Shown: positions 1-12,638 of the stretch, one piece after another | How the letters are laid out: every line of letters begins with the position of its first letter | Numbering within the stretch: position 1 is the stretch's first letter | NCBI RefSeq assembly: GCF_963678975.1 | Contig: NC_089274.1 | Span: forward strand, 48,638,075-48,702,074 | Direction: 5' to 3' | Length of the DNA: 64,000 nucleotides | Source: Dysidea avara | Lineage: Eukaryota; Porifera; Demospongiae; Dictyoceratida; Dysideidae | Notes under the pieces: generated by a model | Seen by the model: the letters and a program-made list of their open reading frames with translations, nothing else | Told to the model about the DNA's origin: nothing | Database searches by the model: none | Made by a program: the position numbers and the translations under genes

Positions 1-117
1 AGAAGTTTCAGAGATATGTGAGAATGGCTCTAAAAAGTAATGTGTATAGCATACCAAAAGCTATATAATTTATAGGCTTTTAAGAATAAGTGTCAAGATA
101 AATTAGAAATTCTACGT

Positions 118-316
118 TTGAGTAGGGATCATAGAAATGGAAGGCTATGAAACAAATAAGGGATGATCTACAGCTGCACCTATACTAGTGCACATTTAAT
201 TCCTACTTCAGTCGATCATATATGACCTATTGATAGTATAGCCATGATAAAGTAGGCCAGTAGTAAAGCTGCAGTTGTGGTCAATCTCCCGTTATTTTTA
301 TTTCTATGATCATTCT
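118..316. mobile_element. GTAGGGATC-type foldback MITE
   Basis: The left end reads AGTAGGGATCATAGAAAT and the right end reads ATTTCTATGATC in inverted orientation, with imperfect complementary arms between. Similar elements of about 170-200 bp lie near 26935 and 30270, and larger relatives at 22047, 27155 and 55335. No coding capacity. Exact ends are uncertain. Confidence 0.5.
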
Positions 317-399
317 TTTTATACTTTGTTTACTTTTTGTGATAACATAATTCATTCATTACTGGTGAATCAGTGAAGACCACATCTAATAGAAGGAAT

Positions 400-1318
400 G
401 GCACCAAACACAAATTCTTTGCACACAACTGAAAGTGCACCCAGACTATCAACTCATTTTTAGCTATATTCTGCCCATTACACAGCTGTAAATGAAGAAC
501 AGTACACACTCTGCAATCAAACCAGTCACTATGGAATTACTGATGATTCTCATGATAGCCAACATTGAAGCCATGACTGGACAAGACAACCTCTGCAATG
601 ATGAAATATGATGTCATAATTATTTGACAAAATGGTCATGTTAGTGTAGGGGCTTCAGAGACTTTGGCACGTAGTATTGGAAATAAATATTGTTCATAGT
701 GTTTTACACATGGAAACATATTGTGACAATGCAAAACCAGCTGCAATTAGGTAAATGTGCCGCGCTGCATTATATTGTACGTTTATAACTCACCTTTGCC
801 CTTTCTTGAATATATAAACACTATCAGAGGGAAACATTATCTCTCCCAATACCTTCCTGTACAAAGTCCCCACACTAGTATGGCCATCTTGTTTTGTAAT
901 ACCAACAAATAGTTGGCAAAATTAATTTTATTTATTTATTTATTATGTCATTATAATTGTCCATGACATGTAACCGGTGAATCAATACTTGTGGAAAAAC
1001 TGAGAAACAGGACACAAAGGAGGACAGTCCATGATGCATACATTGTAGCTGCTGTAGTTGTTGAATAGTCATGAAAGTGACGTCGTACAGTAAAGAAATC
1101 AAACCTGTAGCCATAACTATAGATGAGTTATGTTTGGCTGAAGGCATCAGGCAGTCAGTCAGTTAGTAGAAAATTTAGTTGAATAGGAATTTTTTTTAAA
1201 CTGCAATTTATTGGAAGCATTTAATTTGGGGTTTCTCTGAAGGATCATTTAGGATTGATTATGCCTATATTTGTAGGAAAGTCCAAACCTTCATGATCCC
1301 TGCTACAGTACTGTATAA
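400..1318 (-). repeat. R1 dispersed repeat, copy a
   Basis: This is a diverged copy of a repeat seen at least six times here, in both orientations. Diagnostic parts are a block around 'CATAACTATAGATGAGTTATG', a block around 'CACAAAGGAGGACA', and an end block with 'AAACCTTCATGATCCCT' followed by 'ACTGTATA'. Copies b and e have the same orientation; c, f and g are inverted. No long ORF. It is probably a non-autonomous DNA element, but I cannot define its exact termini. Confidence 0.45.
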
Positions 1319-1913
1319 TAGCCAACTACAACTACAGTTAATTCGATTCCTTTTGAACAGCTACAAGGATTACCTGAATGCAATTTGTTCATTACGAATG
1401 TGACACTTTGCTCATAATTATTATTATTGATGTGTTAAAAATACTAACTGTCCACTGGAGTTGTATAACTTGTGTATCATTGTGGTTGTAAACAAGTGTC
1501 TTATTGAATAGGTTTCTTTGCTAATAAGATACCTCCATGTGCACATCAAGCATACCATTGTCTAAGTATAGTTAGTCAAATAAACTCTGTATCAAACACT
1601 CTTTGGCTAGATATTTAGTGAAATATACTACTTTAGGTGAACTTTACAAAAGATAAAACTGATGGGTACATATTGTGAAAAGCTAAGAGGGCTACAGTTT
1701 CTGGGGCACCCATAAACCCTTACTACCGGAGATTTTATACCCTGGTTAGTTCCAGCCTATCATCAACAACTTTCTCCATTACTGGGCTCCCTAGTGTATA
1801 GTAGAAGAAGCTTCCCACTAAACTGTTCCTAAAAAGCTTTATCTAAAGGTATGTTACCTGCACCTAACCCTCGATGATAAACAGTAAATCTAGTAAAGAA
1901 AAATCATAATTAG

Positions 1914-2677
<764 letters not shown>

Positions 2678-2875
2678 TTATTGAGTAACATTAATTTTTG
2701 TACTGTTTTATATTTTATACTCTATATCATTACCATACCTGCCATTAAGTTCACCTGACAGTGAGGTTGACAGTATGTGTATACTTTAAAGCATTCAGTA
2801 CATACACATAAGTGTATTGGTCTTAATTTTGGTTTATTCCATCTTCAAAATTTACAGTTTTCTAAATTTTGAGGA

Positions 2876-2935
2876 TCTGGAGTAGTCCATTTAGCTAGGC
2901 ACATGGACTGATGGTTTTGCTGATCTGATATGGTA
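2876..2935 (+). pseudogene. Decayed RTK N-lobe exon fragment
   Basis: About 60 bases match the N-lobe exon of RTK copy 2 near 20380-20440: GGAGTAGTCCATTT, then GCACATGGACTGATGG, then TTTGCTGATC. A 4-base insertion after CCATTT and an early TAG break the frame. It lies 200 bp beyond the stop codon of RTK copy 1, so it belongs to a separate, mostly erased third copy. Confidence 0.7.
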
Positions 2936-3059
2936 GAGACTAAGAGAAAACATAGTTTCCATATCGTGTATCTATTATCCTGGCACACCCTCTCTTGCAA
3001 AATGCTGGATCACACCTCGTAGCCACTTATCTGCTTCTGATTTATGGACTATATGGCAG

Positions 3060-4030
3060 CCCCCAGGCACTAAAGGTAGGCATTCCAGCCCAATTTTTAA
3101 ACTTTGGAAAAATGGACTTTTTATATGCTCAATAGATAGAGTATTGATTGCCAATCTCAGAAATATATAGTTTGTTGGGTTGGAATTAACTACTTTGGCA
3201 TGCACAGTGCTTTAAAACCGAAAAAAGGTACATTTTTTCTCCAGGGCTCCCCATACATTTTAAAGGGGAAAATGGCACAATTGAATCAGGAAGCCATCTA
3301 GCAATCTGGACTGTCTTGAAACTAGTTGCTTCTAGCTGCAAGTTTGAACATATAATGTCAGATGTTATCGGATCTCAGCGATCTTTGTATGCTTTGTAGT
3401 GAGCAAATACGTTTCACCTACTGCACACTTCTCAATACAATGGTGCATACCCACAGGCAAGAGGCTATCTCCAGTAAGGAAAAACATCAAGTTAACAACT
3501 TATAAAGGTAAACAACTAAAGTGGAGGTGCCACAATGATGCAACAATACCTAAGGTGGAATTGTGGCTTCAATTATGGTATTGTTATGCCAGCTTTGAAG
3601 TGGTTTCAGTGTATTTTTGAGCTGATGACACAGCCATCAGAAAATTGCTCTGGAGCTGAAAATCGCTAACCCGAGCAAAGTAACTACGCACTTTAAAGTA
3701 AGCACCAGTGACTACCTTCCACCCGACACTACGTTTTTTTAAAGTTTTAAAGTATTCTACATACATTACTAGGGCAAGGCATGAAAAGATTACAAAACAA
3801 CACAAAACTTACTTATATGTAACGCGCACGACAAAACTAAGATTTTCATGATGATCAGTGTGTGGACAAACCCCATAGCGATTTTCATCCTCATTGGAGT
3901 TCGGACTACGGAGCAATCCCAAGTTAAACGCGAGTTGTTGTTTTGTGCCAGGGTTCTATTGGGGAATATACGGAGAAATTTTTTATTAAAAAATCTCGGA
4001 TACTGGAATGCCTACTAAAGGTACTCAGGA
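3060..4030 (+). repeat. Long dispersed repeat, copy A (empty-site reference)
   Basis: This stretch matches the reverse complement of about 61683-63700, with conserved blocks throughout (near 3375-3480, 3540-3600 and 3820-3960). Copy A lacks three insertions that copy B carries and so acts as a natural empty-site control. Short frames inside it are not conserved as protein. Family unknown. Confidence 0.65.
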
Positions 4031-4279
4031 CTTAAAAGTTTTGATGTAGAGCAGTTTTTTACTAAATATTTTAATACTGTAATAAATTATGCTTCTAACT
4101 GGTCTGCATTGATCAAGAGTTTTACGGATCAGTGAGAGTCATAGGTAGTTCACTTATGAGCCAATTGTCATAGATGTACCATGTGCAATATCTGCAAAAT
4201 TCCTAACAGACTAAATGTACATGTGCCTATGGGATGGCCTACAGATGCCAGTTTATATATATATATATATAGTCAACAA

Positions 4280-4455
4280 CTGTAAAGGATCAGCAACTGT
4301 GGAGGATTCTTATGTGTTACATGCAGTAACTGTTCAATTAAAGTATTTGACTGACTGCTCTATTAGGGTTTCTCGTTCTTGCTTGTATTTTTGAGGGGGG
4401 AGGCACTTTCCGCCCTGTGCCCCCCTCCCCCTTGGATCCACCACTGCTACTGAGA
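4280..4455. repeat. Repeat fragment with CTCTAATAGAG motif and G/C-rich transposon end
   Basis: Positions 4288-4328 match the inverse of 10450-10487 (core AAGAATCCTCCACAGTT). One TGACTGCTCTATTAGGG motif lies at 4352-4370. The segment ends in a G/C-rich terminus of the CAGGGGYGG type (TTGGATCCACCACTG). I could not find the partner terminus. Confidence 0.45.
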
Positions 4456-6344
4456 ATGTTTCTGTATAGCTACCATGAAATGAAATGCATACACTTTCAT
4501 TTTTTGACAAAGGCAGCTAACTACAACAAGTACTATTCTTAGCAAGGGTTGTGTAGCAGCAATTTCAGCATGCTCTTTAAGCTTTTCTAATTGTCCAATT
4601 TCAATAAAGTAAAGTCTTTAAATAAATAAATAATATATGTATCAATAGTATGTACCGTATTCATTGAGTCCAAATAGAGATCTGTTCTGTATGTGACAAT
4701 TCAACTGTAGGCTTTGACATGTAGTCCTACACAGAAAATTGGAGGGGATAAGAAATTTATGTGGCTTAAAGACATACAAACGTGAGTTTGTCAATACTTA
4801 TATTCATCCATGCAGTTTTTATATTTAAAATTGCCATTTTTTAATGTCTGAACAAGCAATGTAAACATAATACTAGCAGTCAGGTCTGTGTACAAAGTGT
4901 TCAATTGTTAGATAGTTCAGTCCTGATGATATCTGTCTATAGTAGCTGAGTAGATACAATTTAGCGTGTTCATATAGTCTGTCTATATCTCTTGACCCAG
5001 CGGGCCTGTTATGTTATGAAAGATATAGAACTGTAACTGTCAAAAAGATTCCTTAACAGAAATCCTACAATATTAAGCAGCCATAGTGGCATTTAGGGAT
5101 ATGCCATAAGTCAGGTTCCTGTAGAGCACAGACATATTGTAAGACATTTGGCCAGTTCAGTTAACCCATCATGCCCTGTATAATATAGCTATAAACTGCC
5201 TTTTTGTGTCATATTTTACATACATGTCAATTTTTCACTAAGATGTTATATATTTGCTATTCAGCATAGGAATCATGTTACAGTGTGTAGAAGCCAGCAC
5301 ATACTTGTAAGAGGCCTAGTGAAGTTGTGCATAATACTAAATGGCAAAAGGAAATTCCAGTAGACAATGGATATAGCTATATAAATTAGAAGAGATATCA
5401 CCATGATGATGTGTAACTAATGTTTGTTTTCACTGCTAGAGAATGTGACAACAATGTACCCATGGTAAACATATAATGTTTTCTTCCCCTTTAAAGTGGC
5501 TTCTGTTGTTGATAAGCATTTTCAAATTTGGTGAGGGAGGGAAACAATTAAATGTAGAAAGTAGTTGTGGTTTGTTGCAGAACGAATAATGGATACAGAC
5601 TCCCACCACCTCCTGGTTTTCCCTAGAACTATGAATTGATGATACAGTGTTTGAGATGATAAGCCAATTGTATTTTCACTATAAAAGCAAGGGAGACAAT
5701 CAGCGCCAAAGCTGAACAAGCATCATGTGAGATGTAGTAGTTTTGTAACATACGTATGTAGCCATACAAGAATGTCTTACCTGTAGACATACCTACATGT
5801 GTGTCAGATGTAGTGAGTGACACAACTTTAACAGCAGAAAGTTGCTTCTTATAAAGACAAAATCCAGATACTATGAAGTAGTATAAAATATATATTATTG
5901 CAACTAATGTACAGCTACTGTATAGTGGATAAAATGTGTGTTGATTAGAAGTGTGAAAGATTAAGTCAGGAATCAATTATGGTCACTTAATTGCATGATC
6001 AAAGTTTGTTATTCATATCAGAGCTGATGGATCATTGCAATTACAACTGTATCTCATAAACACGTACGTATTGATGTGGCTAATGACACGTACTTATCAA
6101 TCAAATAACACACTGTATATAGGTTGCATGGTTACAAGTATCATAAATGTGATGGAGAGTTGATGTGCTACTTCTATATATAAGGTGGCTACAGTTAAAT
6201 TCTATTTTTCTCTCTATGTAAGTAATGTTGCTTAAATGCTTCCATAGTAGTTCTGTGTACATGCATGTTAGCTATTGAATACTTTATTAAGTTGTATTGT
6301 CATGCATTTAATTGTTGTTCCAATTCACTTTTCACCACTAAAAT
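4456..6344. other. Non-coding stretch between RTK debris and the LINE
   Basis: Apart from the short RTK fragment at 5590-5656 I see no gene. A minus-strand open frame of 115 codons at 5629-5976 overlaps the antisense of that fragment and has no recognisable domain, so I treat it as chance. Confidence 0.5.
5590..5656 (+). pseudogene. Decayed RTK C-lobe exon fragment
   Basis: The bases GGATACAGACTCCCACC and the following CCTCCTGGTT, then AATTGATGATACAGTGTT, match the exon for GYRLPPPPGCP...QCW of both RTK copies (2329-2414 and 29563-29648). Changes inside CCCAGAGC and loss of the TGG/GT donor break it. With the fragment at 2876 it marks a third tandem RTK copy that has decayed. Confidence 0.75.
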
Positions 6345-9300
6345 AATTACATTACATTATTATCAAGGGAAGGAACAGTACAAAAGGCGAGCCTGTACAA
6401 GGTACTGTCCAAAATACAAAAGCAATTACTCAAACACAACGTTACACAAAAACAATACAATACAAAAAATTACAACAATAACAAAAATTACACTTAGAAA
6501 GTACAACAGAAATGTTTATAAGCAGCATGGTGAAATGAATGACGGCTTTCAATTCCCAAGATGTCAATGGGAACCTGGTTCCAGACAAAACAAACACGCA
6601 CAAAGTAAGAATATCGTCTAGCATTGATTGTTGATGGTGGGAGTACAAGAGAAAGGGAATGGCTACGTGTAGGCATAGTGTTGTATGTAGAATAGTTTGA
6701 AAAGGGAATGGAACCATTATGACGAATGTCCTGATAAGTAATCACGCCTGGCACGCAAGGTAGGTAAATGCAACATCTGGTAGCACACATCATGGGAAAT
6801 AGACCAAGAACATGTGGTTGGGTCCCAGTGACTACCACAAGCCCACCTTGCAGCACGTCTCTGAACAGCTTCCAACAAGTTCACATCCTTCACAGTATGC
6901 GGAGACCAGACTACACAGGCATATTCCAACAGCGGCCTAACAATAGCTTTGTATGCTCTACATCTGGCCTCTGAATTACAACCAAACATGGTACGTCACA
7001 AAATATTCAAAACCCTGGTGGCCTTTGTAGCAACAATCTGACACTGAGTAGACCAAAGCAATTTGCTATTTAAATGAATCCCCAGATATTTCACAAGGTT
7101 GGTCCATTGGACTGGTTGATTTCCAATAAAATAAGTAAAGGTAATTGGCTTCCTCTTGTTGGTAATGGATAAGGCCTCACACTTGCGATGATTCAAATTA
7201 AGCTGCCACAGTTTAGACCATGAAACTATAGCAGAAAGATCATTCTGTATTAACTGGCAATCCTTCACTGATGTCACACTAAAATGAAGTAGCACATCAT
7301 CAGCAAACAACTTCAATTTGCACACTTTAGGTAGAGTAGTCAACTGATCTACATAAAGTAAAAACAACAGAGGGCCCAAAACAGACCCCTGTGGCACTCC
7401 AGAAGTGACGGGCACCCAATCTGAGTAGGAGCCATTAACAACTACCCTCTGAAATATCTTTGTAAGGAAGGATCGCATCCACTCCAACAGACTACCACTT
7501 ATCCCAAGGGATTCTAATTTCAAGAGTAGGCTTTCATGTGGAACAGAGTCGAATGCTTTTGCATAGTCCAAGAACAAACAGTGAACAGATTCACGACGAT
7601 CTGATGACAGAGACCAGTCATCTATAGCTTGAAGCAGTAGAGTAGTCGTAGAACGATTCTGTTGAAAGCCGTATTGGTACTTGCTCAAAAGGTCATTCTT
7701 TCTCAATACAAAATATAATTGTTTGTGTATTATACGCTCCAAAACTTTCACAACAGTCGAAGTCAAACTAATAGGGCGGTAATTTTCTGGAGAACGTCAG
7801 TCACTGCACTTATGAATGGGAACAATGTTGGCAGAAATCCAGTCAAAAGGTAAAGATCCTGAAACAACAGATTTATTCATCACTTTACTCAATGAAGAAC
7901 ACACATGATCAGCTGTTAGCTTCAGCATACGTGGTGTAATACAATCAGGGCCACAAGACTTTGCAATATCCAGAGAGCTCAACTGACTAAGAACATCATC
8001 AGGCGAAATTGTGACCGAATCAATGATAGTAGCTGGTGAGACCTTTAGTTTGAGTTCGTGGAGGTTAGATATATGTTCTTTCGTAAAGACTGAACAAAAA
8101 TATTGATTTAAAACACTAGCCTTCTCAGCATCATCTGCAACATCACAACCAGCATGAGACAGTGGGGGAATTGGTGATCTAAACCTCTTAACTGAGTTAA
8201 TCCAATGCCAAAATCTCTTAGTGTTAGAATGGTAGTCTGCAGAAACAGAAACTGAATGCTTGATGGTATCATCCCGACAGCACTTACACACAACATTACT
8301 AAGTTTCCTGTACTGATCATGGAGTGCTGGAGTGGGATTGAGTTTATAAGCCTGATATAGTTGTCGTTTTTTGTGGATGAGTTCAATGGTTGAATGGGAA
8401 AACCAGTGCTTAAGTTTTCGCTTACTCCATTTTACTGATGGTATAACCTGATAAATTGCTGAAAGGAAAAGATCTTTCCACTGCAGCCAACACTGGTCAA
8501 TATCTGCATCATAATCTATAACATCCCATGGAACGCATGAAAATACTTCATTGAGATAATCAAGATCAACATCATCGTACTTAAGCAATCTCCATTTTCG
8601 TGATGGTTCAGGAGGCAAGGTAGTAAGGAGAGTAAAGTACACAGCATCATGATCACAGCCATAAAGGCTAGCCCCCACAGAGATACATAAAATAAAATCA
8701 GGTTCATTAGTCAACAACAGATCTAAAATGTGATCACTGTGAGCTCGAGTCGGATGGCATACCAGCTGAACAAGTGAATTATCTTGAATGAAACTATGTA
8801 CATAGGAGATTAGCAATGGGAGAACTTGTCAAACTCCAATCTATGTCAGGGACATTAAAATCACCACACACAATCAGTGGAAGATGGGAAGTTGTAGCAA
8901 AAGAAATAGTAGCCATAAACTGTTGCAAATCATCCACAGAGGAACCTGGAGGATGATAAAATGTTACAAAGTTAACTTTACCTCTAGGAGTAAGCAGTTC
9001 CATCCAAAGCATTTCACAGTCAGACTCAAGATCTTTGCGACGAAATGAAATAAGTGAGGACTTTAACAAAGCTAAAATTCCACCACCATGTCGATTACGG
9101 TCTTGTTGAAAAACACTGTATCCATCTGGGACAATCAGGGTATCAGGAATAGTCTGATCAAGGAAAGTCTCTGTTATTGCTACTACATCAAATTGATGGG
9201 CACACATAAATGCCACAAAATCCAGTCATTTGGCTATAATACTCCGAGCACTAAAACACACACAAGACAGTCCTGGTTGAGATGGGATGGATGAATGAAG

Positions 9301-9655
9301 GGGAGCGAAGCGACAAAAAAAAGGTCATCACTAGGATTTGCCAGCATTTCATTGTAATCATTTATAGTCAAAGAGCAGTCACAAGTCACATGGACCCACA
9401 TGTCACACTGATCACACTGAACTGCTGGATCACTATCCAATACCTCTTTCTGGCACACTCGACAGGGGAAGGCAGCACTGGGTCCAGGATTCAAGTGTAC
9501 ATCACCAGAGAGCAATAAAACAAGTGTAAAAAACCACCCAGGTGCCAGTTTCCAAATGATACTCACCATACCTGTACCTTTCGTCTTGAACATTCCAAAT
9601 AGAAACAAAACGATGTTGAGAAAATCACGACAAGCACGAATCTCGGGTCTTAAAC
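6345..9655 (-). mobile_element. CR1/L2-like non-LTR retrotransposon (LINE), inactive
   Basis: A minus-strand LINE of about 3.3 kb. Read 5' to 3' it has a 2A-like motif and a PHD-type zinc finger (about 9600-9290), an AP endonuclease (about 9216-8720), a linker, a reverse transcriptase with the FADD catalytic box (about 7900-7000), a C-terminal region (to 6494) and a 3' end with short TGTAA-type repeats near 6345-6360. This order is known from CR1/L2-type elements. I could not find a target-site duplication, so both outer limits are approximate. Confidence 0.85.
6494..9608 (-). pseudogene. LINE polyprotein remnant: 2A-like/PHD, endonuclease, reverse transcriptase
   Basis: Visible blocks in order: LLLSGDVHLNPGP (2A-like, about 9480-9515), CxxC...CxxCxxWVHVTC finger, VVAITETFL and CGDFNVPDIDW (AP endonuclease), ENYRPISLT, YGFQQNRSTT, LDYAKAFDSVPHE, GVPQGSVLGP, LFADDVLL (RT), VKYLGIHL and a C-terminal RSHSLSLVLPP block. 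At least five defects interrupt it: a frame change near 9260, an in-frame TGA near 9217, TGA between SD and RSPENY near 7794, TGA between NIL and RTMFG near 6990, and a one-base frame change near 6720-6750. The element therefore cannot make its proteins, but the motifs remain clear enough to place it. Confidence 0.85.
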
Positions 9656-10348
9656 GGACAGTTAAAAAACACCTACAGAAAATTTTATAAAGTCACTTTC
9701 TAAAATTGCATTACTTTCTTTTATTTCTTTAATTGCATTACTATAAAAGTAAACAAACTGCCATGCACTTATATTTGCTTCAGAGGGGTACGTACACCCT
9801 TTTATATAGCTGAAGGGCCAACTCTCTAGATTTTCAGTCAATAAAACTCATTACTATAACATGATGTTCATAATGTGTGATACAAACTAACCACCACAGA
9901 GTAAAGTTTAGCCTGAAAAATTAATGCAAGATCTATAACACTGTTAATTTGTGTTTCGTAAGCAAACCAGCGCACACATATATGATTTTCTAAAAACAAT
10001 TAGTTTCCCATGGCAGTGTTGGGAGCTCCATTCTCCTCTCTACACTGATCTGCAGAAGAGAAGCACATAAAATCAAAGCTAAGCAGTTTATTTATTTATT
10101 GCATGCATATCACCTTTTTTCGTCAGAGTATATACACATTCAAAACGGATGACTCTAAGAATCTAAGATGTATTTTTGAGTGGTATGTATAATGGAATCT
10201 CTATATTGGCAAAGGATATCAACACTCTAGAGAAAATTTAGAAACATGTCTACATCTCATCTGTTATATGAAACTAACTAAAAAATATATATCTGTACCG
10301 CCTACTCTCTTATTGGCACAAAAAGTCCAATAAAGTGGTCAGTAAAAG
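9656..10348. other. Non-coding AT-rich stretch
   Basis: No gene or well-bounded element recognised. It holds only short AT-rich sequence and frames without codon structure. Confidence 0.5.
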
Positions 10349-10452
10349 AGAGAGAACCGTCATTAGTAATACATACAATACATTATTAGTCCTCGGTCTC
10401 GTGCGACCACAGTCAGATCAAGCAAAATGAGAATACTCTAATAGAACAGTCA
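10349..10452 (-). repeat. Truncated 3' end of a dispersed element, with CTCTAATAGAG motif
   Basis: GAGAGAGAACCGTCATT at the left and GTGCGACCACAGTCAG further right match, in the same orientation, 63741-63835 and, inverted, 11620-11706. All three copies stop at the sequence that reads GGTTCTCTCTC on the other strand, which suggests a common 3' terminus with variable 5' truncation. A motif copy, TACTCTAATAGAACAGTCA, follows at 10434-10452. Confidence 0.5.
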
Positions 10453-10487
10453 CCACATGTAACACTTAAGAATCCTCCACAGTTCAG

Positions 10488-10545
10488 GGGTGGATCCAGG
10501 AGCTGGCAAGGGAAGGGGCACAAACCCAAGTTCGGATCCATACCA
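10488..10545. repeat. CAGGGGTGGATCC transposon terminus, partner at 14273-14308
   Basis: CAGGGGTGGATCCAGGAGC followed by TGGCAAGGGAAGG is matched almost base for base, inverted, by 14273-14308. They could be the two ends of one 3.8-kb element or of two separate insertions. The flanks show no target duplication. Confidence 0.4.
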
Positions 10546-11339
10546 TTAAAAAGGGAAGCCACTCTGAATCATAGTACTGCAGCTAGCCGACTACACTCTG
10601 TTAATTACGGCGCATTACTGGTGTCTATTCGTCCGGCCATATGCATGATATGGTCCGGCAGCAGGACATTTTTTCCAGCCCATCCAGGCAAAGCTAGTCT
10701 AGTGCCTAGGCCACTTCTCTTTTCTCGTCCCCAACAGGAGCCCTAGAAGGCTTTTTTTCAGCATTTGTCCCGCTTTACTAAACTCAACGATTTTCGCTTA
10801 GGTTCCCTGGGCTAGTGGTGAAGCACCTCGTACAGGCTCTGCCTTCTGTGCAAACCCTCCAGTGCCCAACTAGTAGACTTGATAATAATAATAATAATAA
10901 GGCGCCAGCGCTACTTAGCTATATATATTCCAATGTGTGAAAGCACAAGCATAGTGTAGTGCTGGCAGTGTACGCAGTTGACAAGTTGTTGGCTAGTCTA
11001 CTTTTCATAATCGATTACTAAGGTGACTATACAAATGTGTATGCTCTTGTATGTGTATTCTGTTTGCTAATACCTTGCCGCGACTCGGCCGCGACCCAGC
11101 GGTTGTTAGATTTTATAGCTCATGATATAGCCTGGGGTGCCCATGATATACGGTGGCTCTGACGCTGCACGTTAAAGTCATGTCATGATACGTGATGCAT
11201 GTGTACCGAGCGATTTTCGTGATCCTTTGTAACATAGCTATCATTTATAATGTATAGCTATGTAGGTAAGCCACACATGACCGGTTAATTCTTCTACATT
11301 AAAAATATATATTAGTGTTCTTGGCCATTATTTACAATC
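10546..11339. other. Non-coding stretch with short hairpin and AAT microsatellite
   Basis: Contains an imperfect hairpin around GTCCGGCCATATGCATG (10630-10660) and a run of AAT repeats near 10882-10900. GC content is higher at 10600-10870 than around it, but I find no exon. Confidence 0.45.
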
Positions 11340-11706
11340 ATCACTGTTCTCACTGTGTAATGCTCTAAGCTACGTTCAACAAGCTACGGCAATCTCACGG
11401 TCTCAACGTCAGTAGAAAGTTACTTGATGAAGCTGCTGGATTATCTATTACTGCGTCTAGAAGAATTTTTCTAGCAAGGAACTGTGCTGAGTGGTCGGTA
11501 GAAACATAGGACTATTTGTTTATTTGCTATTATTATTTTTATTTTTTTGTTTGTTGTTTTGTGTGTTTGTTGTAATTTCACTCCTTGCCACGACCACCTT
11601 ATGGTCTTCCATGTTGTGGTCGCATGTGCCCGAGGACACACCACACTTTTAGTTACTGTATAATATACATATGCATTATTTTCATCATCATTGATGGTTC
11701 TCTCTC
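11340..11706 (+). repeat. 5'-truncated retroelement-like repeat with short ORF tail
   Basis: About 45 open codons end at a TAG near 11508 (residues include LLDEAAGLSITASRRIFLAR). A T-rich 3' region follows and ends GATGGTTCTCTCTC near 11706. The inverted copy at 63741-64000 aligns over the end of this frame and the whole 3' region. The protein tail is not recognised. A truncated LINE-type element is the simplest reading. Confidence 0.4.
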
Positions 11707-11947
11707 TGAGAAGCCATTGTGGCTGTTAGATGGCTTTATAGGTGTATTTTTTATCATGTGATGATGTAGTTGTTATGATTATGAGTTTCATGTAGTTTAT
11801 GACAGTGATCTTAACATGTGAATGAATAACAACTTAACAGTTCACATGATTGTTATTGTAAATCTATAAGAATGGTTTATTATGAAGGTTACTAGATCAT
11901 CCATGCAGTATATGCATGCTTCAACTATCATACAGTATTGTATAGTA

Positions 11948-12175
11948 GGAATCTCCCCCTTTAAAATGAGCCCCTCTAAACTACATCCATAAAAACCATC
12001 ATATAAGTTATGTGTCCTGCAGAAACATCCTACATGATGAAAACATCTTTAAATACAGAAGAATCTTAGTGTTACTAATGCCAGATATAGTATTAGAGGT
12101 GAAAAAAAATGTCCAGACCAGAAGATTCTGCCTGCCTGCCCGCCTGACCACAGTCACAAAGCCATGTCAAAAATT
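11948..12175 (+). repeat. R3 repeat, copy 1
   Basis: A diverged copy of 21313-21690. Shared blocks are the TAAAAACCATC region, the AAACATC...TTTA region and the end block with repeated CTGCC followed by GCCTGACCACAGTCAC. No long ORF. Confidence 0.45.
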
Positions 12176-12638
12176 TGGTACTTTAACAATAATTTACTAC
12201 TGAGAAGTACATGCCTGGTAAAAAAATGTGTGGTTTTAGTCTACTTTTGAAGTGCCAGTAAAATTATGAAGTGATAACCACAGTGTCACATAATATGGAT
12301 GGTTCGTTACTCACATACCTTTAGGGAATACTGCTCCATGTAATTTCACAGTTGTAGCAGCATTAGATAGTCTGCTCTCATCAGTTTTTTAAGTGCACAA
12401 TGTATTGTGGGATTCACTTGTTACCAAGGCTATGGGAATTTACTCTGAACTAATCAAATTTATGACCTAAATTAGGAATACCATGCACATGATTAACAAT
12501 TGAATAAAGGACAGTTGGCTGGGATATGCTTTTCAAGTTGAAATATGAAATTTTGTATGGCCAAGTCACCCTGAAAACCATTGTGTGAGTTAATTTCTTT
12601 TATGAAAATGTAGTTCTTGATTGTTCAAGGCTATATAT

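Noticed and set aside
5629..5976. Minus-strand 115-codon frame with hydrophobic stretch
   Set aside because: It overlaps an RTK exon fragment in antisense, has no domain and no splice context.
6265..6621. Plus-strand 118-codon frame
   Set aside because: It lies antisense to the LINE 3' end and is Lys/Asn/Thr-rich from AT-rich sequence.
10349..11706. A single 1.36-kb DNA transposon with inverted ends
   Set aside because: The end-like sequence is the 3' terminus of a repeat that also occurs alone at 63741, so two inverted truncated copies explain it better.
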